Positions 1-8,732 of a stretch of 9,897 nt of DNA are shown here, one piece after another (the stretch's first letter is position 1; each line of letters starts with the position of its first letter). The DNA is from Miltoncostaeales bacterium (lineage in GTDB: Bacteria; Actinomycetota; Thermoleophilia; Miltoncostaeales; Miltoncostaeaceae). A program made the position numbers and the translations under genes. A model generated the notes under the pieces. The model was not told the DNA's origin, ran no database searches, and saw only the letters and a program-made list of their open reading frames with translations. The stretch covers positions 1 to 9,897 of the forward strand of contig JAUROO010000111.1 in the NCBI GenBank assembly GCA_030829765.1, given 5' to 3'.

Positions 1-2828
<2,828 letters not shown>

Positions 2829-2837
2829 GTCGCAGAG

Positions 2838-2843
2838 CCTCCT
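2838..2843 (-). promoter_or_regulatory. Ribosome binding site of rpoB
   Basis: A perfect AGGAGG on the minus strand lies 9 nt upstream of the TTG at 2828-2826. It decides the start, because there is no ATG or GTG in frame at a better distance and the first downstream in-frame Met falls inside the conserved N-terminal region. Confidence 0.8.
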
Positions 2844-3001
2844 GGCGTGAGCTCGGTGGTGAACGGGCATGCGGCGGCAGGCGCCGTGGGCGCGAAGACG
2901 CGGAGTATGTGAGCGGGCAGCGGTGCGGGCACGTCGTACGCGTCCACCGAATGCCGCCGCGCCGGGCGATAGGCGCGAGGGGCGGCGACGGCGGAACGAC
3001 G

Positions 3002-3030
3002 ATCCTACACCATCGGACCGGTCATGACCA
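3002..3030 (-). promoter_or_regulatory. Candidate promoter of rpoB
   Basis: On the minus strand a -35-like TGGTCA (3030-3025) and a -10-like TAGGAT (3007-3002) are separated by exactly 17 nt. Each hexamer matches the sigma-70-type consensus at 4 of 6 positions. Transcription would start near 2995, giving a 5' untranslated region of about 165 nt before the rpoB TTG. A dedicated promoter is expected because rpoB is separated from rplL by a strong terminator and by genes in the opposite orientation. The 10-bp palindrome GGTCATGACC at 3020-3029 overlaps the -35 element and could be an operator. This is assigned by pattern only. Confidence 0.45.
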
Positions 3031-3058
3031 CGTCGTGGCGCTCCGCCGCGACGGGCGC

Positions 3059-3064
3059 CATACT
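3059..3064 (+). promoter_or_regulatory. Candidate -10 element for a leaderless plus-strand transcript
   Basis: CATACT lies 6 nt before the GTG at 3071, which is the distance at which transcription would begin on the first base of the start codon. There is no convincing Shine-Dalgarno sequence in front of this GTG, which fits a leaderless mRNA, a common arrangement in Actinomycetota. No good -35 hexamer is visible, so the call is weak. Confidence 0.35.
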
Positions 3065-3070
3065 CACCAT

Positions 3071-3571
3071 GTGGAAAGCGAACCCCAGGGCACCGACGCC
3101 GCAGCCTCGGGCGAGGCCATCCTCGAGCGCCTCGTGCCGCTCCTCGACGCCACCCATCAGGTGTGGTCGTCGCCGCAGGAGCGGCGCCGCCTCCGCGCCT
3201 TCGGGTTCCGCCCCGCCGTCGAGCCCGGGGTGCTCAAGCGCGAGTGGCACGGAACGCAGGTGCGGGTGGGGCCGGACGCGCTCCGCGTGGTGGCCGATGA
3301 CGGCAGCGGTGCGCTGTCCTGGGTGCCGGGCGACGGTCTCACGCTCGATGCCGATCCCTTCCGGCCGACGCCTGCGGGCATCGCGCTGGCCGATTCGGTC
3401 AACCAGTTGATCCAGAGCTACGAGCGCTGGGTGGAGGCCCGCGAGGGACGCGAGGAGCGCCTGCGGCGCGGGCACTGGAGCGCCGCGGACCGACGCCAGG
3501 TCAATGCCCTGGCGGAGACCCGCCGACTGCAGCGGCTGCTGTCGGGACGGGCCACGCGTACGCGGCGATGA
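3071..3571 (+). CDS. Hypothetical protein, 166 aa, divergent from rpoB
   Basis: I do not recognise this protein. It is the only plus-strand gene in the window. Coding is supported by consistent G/C at third positions and by a shift from His/Arg-rich nonsense to normal protein composition at the chosen GTG. The protein begins MESEPQGTDA and has no signal peptide or membrane segment, so it is probably cytoplasmic. It has a helical N-terminal part (AILERLVPLLDATHQVW), a central beta-like part (LKREWHGTQVRVGPDALRVV), a helical part (LADSVNQLIQSYERWVEARE) and a strongly basic Arg-rich C-terminus that could bind nucleic acid. Five Trp residues are spread through it. In-frame starts upstream (GTG 2909, ATG 2951) would overlap the rpoB promoter and add atypical sequence. 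It converges on the 74-aa gene and shares a terminator with it. Its function is unknown. Confidence 0.75.
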   Translation: MESEPQGTDAAASGEAILERLVPLLDATHQVWSSPQERRRLRAFGFRPAVEPGVLKREWHGTQVRVGPDALRVVADDGSGALSWVPGDGLTLDADPFRPTPAGIALADSVNQLIQSYERWVEAREGREERLRRGHWSAADRRQVNALAETRRLQRLLSGRATRTRR

Positions 3572-3610
3572 TGGAACCCCCGGCCGGCGAGGGGCCGACC
3601 GGGGGATCCA
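3572..3610. terminator. Bidirectional terminator between convergent genes
   Basis: An imperfect inverted repeat begins immediately after the plus-strand TGA and ends 6 nt before the stop of the minus-strand 74-aa gene. The outer arms TGGA/TCCA and the strong inner arms CCCCCGG/CCGGGGG enclose a smaller CGGC...GCCG hairpin. There are no long T-tracts on either side, so termination efficiency is uncertain. The position between two convergent stop codons supports a shared terminator. Confidence 0.65.
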
Positions 3611-3616
3611 TCTGAA

Positions 3617-3841
3617 TCAGCCCTGGAGCCCGCCCGGGTCACCGGTGCGGCCGATGACCTTGCCGCCGGCGATGTGGGAGAGGTCCTCCAGCCAGCCGCC
3701 AAGGCGGTCATAGTCCTTGTCGTCGGGTGCGAGACCCGCACGGGCCGCCTCGACCTCGGCGACGACCTCCTCGACGTTGGACTTGTTGGCGAGGGACACG
3801 CGGTCCCTCAGCTTGCTCTTGGTTTCGCGATCGAGCGGCAT
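3617..3841 (-). CDS. Hypothetical small protein, 74 aa
   Basis: I do not recognise this protein. It begins MPLDRETKSKLRDRV and is soluble and highly charged, with no signal peptide or membrane segment. The N-terminal two-thirds (KSNVEEVVAEVEAARAGL, then DYDRLGGWLEDLSHIAGG) is predicted by eye to be helical, followed by a short Gly-rich end. The ATG at 3841 is preceded by GAGG with a 6-nt gap, which supports this start. A longer reading from 4096 would run through the end of the upstream peptidase and look non-coding. It lies 91 nt downstream of the second subtilase on the same strand; a hairpin in the gap suggests it may be transcribed separately. Its function is unknown. Confidence 0.75.
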   Translation of the reverse strand: MPLDRETKSKLRDRVSLANKSNVEEVVAEVEAARAGLAPDDKDYDRLGGWLEDLSHIAGGKVIGRTGDPGGLQG

Positions 3842-3867
3842 TACGTACCTCGGTTGGGGAAGGATGA

Positions 3868-3893
3868 ACGGTGCGCTGACGCGCGTGCACCGT
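3868..3893 (-). terminator. Possible terminator hairpin after the subtilase pair
   Basis: In the 91-nt gap between the second subtilase and the 74-aa gene, the arms ACGGTGC and GCACCGT pair perfectly around a GC-rich loop. On the minus strand the hairpin is followed by TCATCCTTCCCC, only weakly T-rich. It could end the subtilase transcript or just be a 5' hairpin of the next gene. Confidence 0.3.
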
Positions 3894-3932
3894 GATTGTG
3901 CGAAATCGCGCGCGCGGGCGCCCGATGTTCCG

Positions 3933-6065
3933 TCAGCGGGCCGGCAGGCGGAGGGACCGCGTGGTGGTGCGCGCATGCCCGGCGGCGTCCCGCGCAACGA
4001 CCGTCGCGACGTACCGGCCCGCCGGCAGCAACCCGAGTGCGAGATCCCGCCGCACAGTGCCGCGGAAGCGCACCACGCGGCGGATCTCCCGGCCATTCGG
4101 CGCGCGCAGGGTGATCATCAGCCGCGCGTGGCTGGCATCGCGCGCCACGATGGCCAGCTGCGCCCGGCGCGACGCGGCAGCGCGGGTGCCCGACCCCTCC
4201 GCCGATGGCCGCTCGAGGCGCAGCGACGTGACGCGTGGTGGGCGGGAGTCGACGAACACGTCCATTCGGCGCGTGGAGACGTTCCCGGGCCAGTCTCGGG
4301 CGGTCACCACGACCTCGTGCAGGCCGTCCGCCAGCCAGCGCGATCCGAGCGCGACCGGGCGGCCCACCTCGCCCCACCGGCGCGCAACGGTGCGGCCGTC
4401 GACCGCCACGCTCCAGCCCACCACGCGCGAGGCGTCGCCGATCTCCGCGCCCACGCGCACGGGCAACCTGGTCTCCGACCGGCGCGGGCGCGCGGTCATG
4501 CGGATCTCCGGCGGGTCCACATCCACGCGCACGCGTCCGGCGCCGAAGACGTCATCGGGCCCCGGCATCCCGAGGTCCAGGGCCTGCGTGGCGAGCAGGT
4601 CGCCGAGGGCCGTGAGGTCGAGCGGTGCGCCAGCCCGTCGGCGGGCCGCAATGAGGAGCGCGATGGCCCCCGCGGCGTTGGGGGCGGCATTCGACGTGCC
4701 GCCGACCGACCGCGGCCCGGTGGGTGTCTGCACCCGCGTGTTCGTGGGTGCCGTGACGTCGGGCTTCAGGCGGCCATCGTCGGTGGGCCCGCGCGATGAG
4801 TATGCCTTGATGGCATTGCTCTTCCACTCGACGGCGCCCACGGCGATGGCCCCATCGGCGTCGCCCGGGGTGGGGATGCTGCCCGGTCCGGGGTCACCGA
4901 TGCCGTCCATGGGGATCTCGCGCGAGAACATGGTGAGCGTGCCCGGTGGGGGCGGCCCCCCCGCCAGCGCCACACGCACCCGGAACTGGCCGCCATCGCC
5001 AGACGGAATTCCGGTGAGCCGCTCCGCCGGGGGAGCACCCACCAACTGGGAGTCGCGTGATGCGGCCACTGCGGCCCACCCCCCCGGGGTCAGCTTCTCC
5101 AGCACGAGGTCGAGGTCGGTCACCTCCGCGCCCTCCGGCTGATCCCACGACAGGGCGAAGGTGATGGGCTTCCCGGGCGCGACGGTGAACGACCACCCGG
5201 GGGTGCGCGGCCAGTCGAGTACCTCGTCCCCATCCCCGTCGGCCCAGGTTCCCTCCCAGTGGCGCTCGGCGTAGTTGCCCGCGGAGTTGACCCACGCGAT
5301 GCCGGCGGCCGCGGCGCGGTCCACGGCCTGCGCGGCGGCACCGGTGCCATCGAAGGGCCCCTCGAGGAAGCTGTTGCTGTGGACCACCACATCCGGGCGG
5401 CGCGCGATGAGCCAATCCACGGCGGCCTGGAAGTCCTGCTCTGTGTGGTAGTTGACGAACAGGTACCGGGCGGCCGGCGCGAAGTCGTACACCGTCTGCG
5501 CCACGAGCTCCCCGTGGTTGGTGGGGTTGCCGTAGGCATTCCGGCCGGCGAAGCCCCAGGCCGGATCGAAGCTGGCCGTCTCGAGCCGCGACGAGGGCGG
5601 AAGTTCCTTCCGGCGCTGCAGGCCGACGATGCGCGAGGTGGGCCCGAAGCCCAGGTCGAGCACCGCGATGGTCACACCGCGCCCGTCGCGGGCGAGCGAC
5701 TGGAGCGCATCGGCGCCGATGCGCTCCAGGCCCTCGCTCAGCACAGGGCCCGCCACGGGCGTCACCTTCGCGCCCGGATCCTCCTCGGGATCCGTGGCGG
5801 GGACTCCCCCGGGCGCCGGGTAGGCAGCCGCCACCCCGGGCAGGCGACCGATGGCCGTGATGCGCCCTGCCGGTGCATTCACCTGCATCGTCGCGCCGTC
5901 GCGTCGCACCAGCGGCAGCGCCGCCGTGCGCAGGGCCGCGGCCACGGCGTCGCCGTGACCCCGCGCGGCGACCACCGTGACGGGACCCGCGCCGCCGGCG
6001 CCGTGGGCAAGCGCGGCGCCGATGAGCGCAAGGCCGGCGGCGAGGCCGGTGACCCGGGCGATCAC
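3933..6065 (-). CDS. Secreted S8 (subtilisin-like) serine peptidase with prodomain and Ig-like C-terminus
   Basis: This is a 710-aa extracellular serine endopeptidase of the subtilase family. A signal peptide (1 to about 20, MIARVTGLAAGLALIGAALA) is followed by a propeptide-like alpha/beta region (about 27-90, ending RLPGVAAAYP, as in I9-type inhibitors). The catalytic triad is complete: D137 (AVLDLGFG), H184 (TNHGELVA) and S458 (GGTSNAAPN), with oxyanion Asn N264 (VNSAGNY). Asn to Ser spans 194 residues, against 66 in subtilisin, because of a beta-rich insert at about 270-395 that includes a DGDGDEVLD acidic loop (276-284) resembling a calcium site. Two Ig-like or fibronectin-like modules follow (about 518-607 and 608-710). 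The GTG start overlaps the TGA of the upstream subtilase as GTGA, implying translational coupling. The substrate is unknown. It is a clear paralogue of its upstream neighbour, sharing GPFDG, ERHW and YSSRGPT. Confidence 0.93.
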   Translation of the reverse strand: MIARVTGLAAGLALIGAALAHGAGGAGPVTVVAARGHGDAVAAALRTAALPLVRRDGATMQVNAPAGRITAIGRLPGVAAAYPAPGGVPATDPEEDPGAKVTPVAGPVLSEGLERIGADALQSLARDGRGVTIAVLDLGFGPTSRIVGLQRRKELPPSSRLETASFDPAWGFAGRNAYGNPTNHGELVAQTVYDFAPAARYLFVNYHTEQDFQAAVDWLIARRPDVVVHSNSFLEGPFDGTGAAAQAVDRAAAAGIAWVNSAGNYAERHWEGTWADGDGDEVLDWPRTPGWSFTVAPGKPITFALSWDQPEGAEVTDLDLVLEKLTPGGWAAVAASRDSQLVGAPPAERLTGIPSGDGGQFRVRVALAGGPPPPGTLTMFSREIPMDGIGDPGPGSIPTPGDADGAIAVGAVEWKSNAIKAYSSRGPTDDGRLKPDVTAPTNTRVQTPTGPRSVGGTSNAAPNAAGAIALLIAARRRAGAPLDLTALGDLLATQALDLGMPGPDDVFGAGRVRVDVDPPEIRMTARPRRSETRLPVRVGAEIGDASRVVGWSVAVDGRTVARRWGEVGRPVALGSRWLADGLHEVVVTARDWPGNVSTRRMDVFVDSRPPRVTSLRLERPSAEGSGTRAAASRRAQLAIVARDASHARLMITLRAPNGREIRRVVRFRGTVRRDLALGLLPAGRYVATVVARDAAGHARTTTRSLRLPAR

Positions 6066-7507
6066 CGTCGGGTCACCGTACGGCGCACGACCGCCTCGTT
6101 GCCGGCGAGGTCGCGTGCACGCACCTCGATGCGGTTGCGCCCGCCGCGCAACCAGATGCGCTGCGCGAGGGTGGGGCCCGGACGGGTGCGCATGACACGG
6201 CCGTTCAGCCGGAGCTCCACCGCCGCCATCGTGCCGGCATCGGTGGCCCGCACCCTCACCACGGGGCGCCGCCCCGACGGCACGACGAGCCGCACGCGGG
6301 GGCGCACCACGTCCACGCGCGCCATTCCGGCGCCGGTCGCCGCACGGTCATCCAGCCGCTTCGCCCGCCGCAGGATCTCCGCGCGCAGGGCCCACACATC
6401 GCTGCGCGCCCCGGTGGCAATCCGCTCGTCGCGGATGAGGGCCGCCGCGCCGGCCACGTGCGCAGTGGATGCGGAGGTGCCCGCGGTACCCGGGAAGAGC
6501 CGGTTGGACGTGACGTACGTGGGCCCCACCAGGTCGGGCTTGGACCGACCGTCCTGGGTCGGACCGCGCGATGAGTAGCGCTCGGGCTCCGTGCCGCGCC
6601 AGCTCACCGCCCCCACCGACAGCGAGCCCAGGGCGTCGCCCGGGGTGGCAACGCTGCCATCCGCAGTGGCCACGGCGCCGAAGCCGACCGTGCGCGAGAA
6701 CACATCCACCGGAACCCCGGGGCCCGCCGTGCGCACCACCACCAGGCGCCACGCGCCCCCGTCCACGGCCACGGGTGGCGTGCGGCGGGTGCGGTCGCTG
6801 CGGGCCACCTCGGCCCACGAGCCATCACCCTGCAGTCGCTGGACGAGGAGGAGCGCCTCGGCACCGGCGCCGCTCCAGCCCAGCCCGAACGCCATCGTCT
6901 CACCCGTACGCGGGCTGATCGGGATCTCCGTGCCGGCGGGCCCGGGCACGCCCCGCCAGTGCCGCTCCCCGAAGTTGCCCGATGAGTTGACCCACAGCAC
7001 CCCGCGAGCCGCGGCGCCGTTGACGGCCTGGGCGAGGACGCCGCTGCCGTCGAACGGCCCGCCGAGAATGCTGTTCGAGTGGCTCACCACCGGGATTCCG
7101 CTGGTCACGATCCACTCGACGGCACGGACGAAGCCGCCGATGTCGTCGTAGTTCACCAGCACGAGGTGCGCGCCCGGGGCGACGTCGTGGACGATCTCGG
7201 CCATGCGCGTTCCGTGCTGGGTGCGCCCCCCCAGGTTGTCTCGCCCCTCCAGGCCGTGGACCGGGTCGAACGAGCGGGTCTCCATGGACGACAACGGCGG
7301 CAACTCACCGGCGGCGATGGACTCGGCGAGCCCGCCGAAGCCCTGGTCCAGCACCGCCACGCGCGTCGCGGAACCCGTGATGCCGCGGGCCCACGAGGCG
7401 TCCGCGCCCATGCGGAAGACGCCCTGCGACACGACGCCGAGGGCGGTGGCTGAGGAGGTGGCCGCGAGCAGTACGGCCCCTGCCATGCGCGCGAGGAGGC
7501 TTGGCAT
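6062..7507 (-). CDS. Secreted S8 (subtilisin-like) serine peptidase lacking a prodomain
   Basis: This is a 481-aa secreted subtilase. A signal peptide (MPSLLARMAGAVLLAATSSA, cleavage near residue 22) leads after only about 30 residues into the catalytic domain, leaving no room for a normal propeptide. The triad is complete: D54 (AVLDQGFGG), H98 (TQHGTRMA) and S345 (AGTSASTAHVAG), with oxyanion Asn N178 (VNSSGNF). As in the downstream paralogue, a beta-rich insert (about 183-290) separates Asn and Ser by 167 residues. One Ig-like module (402-481) ends the protein. The ATG at 7507 is chosen because the signal peptide begins there; no Shine-Dalgarno sequence precedes it (ACCTCC is present instead), so it may be leaderless. 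An alternative ATG at 7543 falls in the loop of the rplL terminator and is unlikely. Its stop overlaps the next gene's GTG by 4 nt. The cleavage target is unknown. Confidence 0.9.
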   Translation of the reverse strand: MPSLLARMAGAVLLAATSSATALGVVSQGVFRMGADASWARGITGSATRVAVLDQGFGGLAESIAAGELPPLSSMETRSFDPVHGLEGRDNLGGRTQHGTRMAEIVHDVAPGAHLVLVNYDDIGGFVRAVEWIVTSGIPVVSHSNSILGGPFDGSGVLAQAVNGAAARGVLWVNSSGNFGERHWRGVPGPAGTEIPISPRTGETMAFGLGWSGAGAEALLLVQRLQGDGSWAEVARSDRTRRTPPVAVDGGAWRLVVVRTAGPGVPVDVFSRTVGFGAVATADGSVATPGDALGSLSVGAVSWRGTEPERYSSRGPTQDGRSKPDLVGPTYVTSNRLFPGTAGTSASTAHVAGAAALIRDERIATGARSDVWALRAEILRRAKRLDDRAATGAGMARVDVVRPRVRLVVPSGRRPVVRVRATDAGTMAAVELRLNGRVMRTRPGPTLAQRIWLRGGRNRIEVRARDLAGNEAVVRRTVTRR

Positions 7508-7519
7508 GGAGGTGCAGGT

Positions 7520-7558
7520 AAGCAAACGGCCCGGGTGGCGCATCGCCACCCGGGCCGT
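7520..7558 (-). terminator. Intrinsic terminator after rplL
   Basis: The perfect 15-bp inverted repeat ACGGCCCGGGTGGCG / CGCCACCCGGGCCGT (7526-7540 and 7544-7558) has a 3-nt loop. On the minus strand the stem is followed by TTTGCTTACC. It starts about 25 nt downstream of the rplL stop and ends about 13 nt before the first subtilase start, so it should insulate the ribosomal operon from the peptidase genes. The T-tract is short, but the stem is very stable. Confidence 0.85.
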
Positions 7559-7583
7559 CGGGCACATCAGGATGCGGTCGCCG

Positions 7584-7970
7584 CTACGAGAGCGAGACGG
7601 ACCCGCCGGCGTCCTCGACCTGCGACTTGATCTGCTCGGCCTCCTCCTTCGCCACGCCCTCCTTGATGGTGCCGGGAGCGCCATCGACGAGGTCCTTGGC
7701 CTCCTTGAGGCCCAGGCCGGTGACGGCGCGGACGACCTTGATCACCTGGATCTTCTTGTCGCCGGCCGCGTCGAGCGTGACCGTGAACGAGTCCTGCTCG
7801 GCGTCGCCGCCGCCATCGCCCCCGCCTGCAGCCGGGGCCGCGGCAACCGCGACCGGGGCGGCCGCGGCACTCACGCCGAAGGCCTCCTCGAGCGCCGAGA
7901 TGCGCTCGCTCAGTTCAAGCACCGAGATGCCCTTGAGCTCCTCGATCCACTCGTCGGTGGTCATCGCCAT
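7584..7970 (-). CDS. rplL: 50S ribosomal protein L7/L12
   Basis: L12 forms the flexible stalk that recruits and activates translation GTPases; dimers bind the C-terminal helix of L10. This 128-aa protein has the normal length and layout: an N-terminal dimerisation domain (DEWIEELKGISVLELSERI), an Ala/Gly-rich hinge (about 34-57) and the C-terminal domain with KIQVIKVVRAVTGLGLKEAK and VDGAPGTIKEGV. The first of two close ATGs is chosen because AAGGAG lies 7 nt before it. The gene begins 2 nt after the rplJ stop, so the two are cotranscribed and their ribosome binding site lies inside rplJ. A strong terminator follows. Confidence 0.98.
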   Translation of the reverse strand: MAMTTDEWIEELKGISVLELSERISALEEAFGVSAAAAPVAVAAAPAAGGGDGGGDAEQDSFTVTLDAAGDKKIQVIKVVRAVTGLGLKEAKDLVDGAPGTIKEGVAKEEAEQIKSQVEDAGGSVSLS

Positions 7971-7972
7971 CG

Positions 7973-8680
7973 TCAGTCTCCTTCCGTGGTGTCGTCGGCA
8001 GCCGGCTCGGCGTCCGCGTTGTCGTCGGCTGCCGGCTCCTGCACGGCCTCCGGGGTGTCCTCGGCGGGCGCGTCGGGCGCTGCCTCGGCGGTGTCATCGG
8101 TGCTGGCCTCGGCCTCCGGAGCCGGATCGGCGTCCGGGGCCTCCGTGGCTGCGCCGGGCTCGGCCGCGCGCTGGGCGTGGTATGCGCCCAGGGCGCGGGC
8201 CATGCCGGAGATAAGGCTGTTCAGCGCGTTGGCGGTGCCCTGCAGCGGGCTGGCCACGCCGCCGACCAGGCGGGCGAGCAGCTCGTCGCGGGGCGGGAGG
8301 GCGGCGAGCTGCTTGAGCTCGTCGGCCGAGATGGGGACGCCATCCAGGATGCCGCCCTTCATGCTCAGCCGGTCCTCCGTGGACTTCGCGAACCCGCTGA
8401 GGGCCTTCGCGATCATGGCCGGATCGCCATTCGCCCAGACCAGGCCGGTCTGCCCCTCGAGGTACTCGAGCAGGGCCTCGCGACCGGTCTCGTCGCATGC
8501 ACGACGCGCGAGGGTGTTCTTGACGACCTGGAAATGGGCGTCGGCCTCGCGGAGCGCGCCCCGGAGGTCCTCGACCTCGCGGACGCTCAGGCCATGGAAC
8601 GCCGTCGCGATGACGGTGTCGGTGGTGGAGAGGCGCTCCGCGATCGCCGCGATGGCCTCTGCCTTCTGCTCCCTGTTCAG
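7973..8680 (-). CDS. rplJ: 50S ribosomal protein L10 with acidic C-terminal extension
   Basis: L10 anchors L12 dimers to the ribosome and, in complex with L12, represses its own mRNA by binding a leader. The 235-aa protein starts NREQKAEAIAAI after the initiator and contains the conserved FHGLSVREVEDLRGALRE and KNTLARRA segments. The L12-binding helix region is NALNSLISGMARALGAY. A tail of about 63 residues (173-235) follows, rich in Ala, Pro, Asp and Glu, with 22 acidic and no basic residues; the usual family length is about 165-175. CTG at 8680 is chosen as the start because AGGAGG sits 7 nt upstream and L10 proteins typically begin MNR. The only in-frame GTG (8737) would place the Shine-Dalgarno inside the gene and add an Arg-rich segment. 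Confidence 0.95.
   Translation of the reverse strand: MNREQKAEAIAAIAERLSTTDTVIATAFHGLSVREVEDLRGALREADAHFQVVKNTLARRACDETGREALLEYLEGQTGLVWANGDPAMIAKALSGFAKSTEDRLSMKGGILDGVPISADELKQLAALPPRDELLARLVGGVASPLQGTANALNSLISGMARALGAYHAQRAAEPGAATEAPDADPAPEAEASTDDTAEAAPDAPAEDTPEAVQEPAADDNADAEPAADDTTEGD
7991..8038. repeat. Short direct repeat in the rplJ acidic tail
   Basis: Two 18-nt copies, at 7991-8008 and 8021-8038, differ at one base and both encode EPAADD. They suggest the tail grew by local duplication of a short acidic unit. Elsewhere the tail is only compositionally repetitive. Confidence 0.7.
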
Positions 8681-8682
8681 TT

Positions 8683-8693
8683 CCTCACCTCCT
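8683..8693 (-). promoter_or_regulatory. Ribosome binding site fixing a CTG start for rplJ
   Basis: The minus strand reads AGGAGGTGAGG, nearly a full anti-16S complement. Its AGGAGG core (8693-8688) is 7 nt from CTG at 8680-8678. No ATG, GTG or TTG in the rplJ frame lies at a usable distance, so CTG is the most likely initiator. Confidence 0.75.
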
Positions 8694-8732
8694 CCTCTGC
8701 CAGCCGCGCGAGGGCGGGCCGGGAGGAGGTGA

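Noticed and set aside
2909..3070. Longer N-terminus for the plus-strand hypothetical protein (GTG 2909 or ATG 2951)
   Set aside because: The added residues are His/Arg-rich and atypical, and the segment overlaps the candidate rpoB promoter.
3842..4096. Longer N-terminus for the 74-aa protein
   Set aside because: It would overlap the end of the subtilase gene in another frame and has Cys/Arg/Pro-rich non-coding composition; ATG 3841 has a good ribosome binding site.
5259..6578. Plus-strand open frame across the two subtilases
   Set aside because: It is antisense to both catalytic domains, has low-complexity Arg/Gly/His composition, and spans the overlap of two genes.
2829..7583. Recent mobile-element insertion between rplL and rpoB
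   Set aside because: No transposase, integrase, terminal inverted repeats or target duplications were seen, and base composition matches the flanks.
7508..7684. Longer N-terminus for the upstream subtilase from 7684
   Set aside because: It would run through the end of rplL and the terminator stem and bury the signal peptide behind an Arg-rich stretch.
7203..8732. Plus-strand open frame across the subtilase start, rplL and rplJ
   Set aside because: It is antisense to three well-supported genes and their terminator; its Ser/Ala-rich runs mirror the L10 acidic tail.
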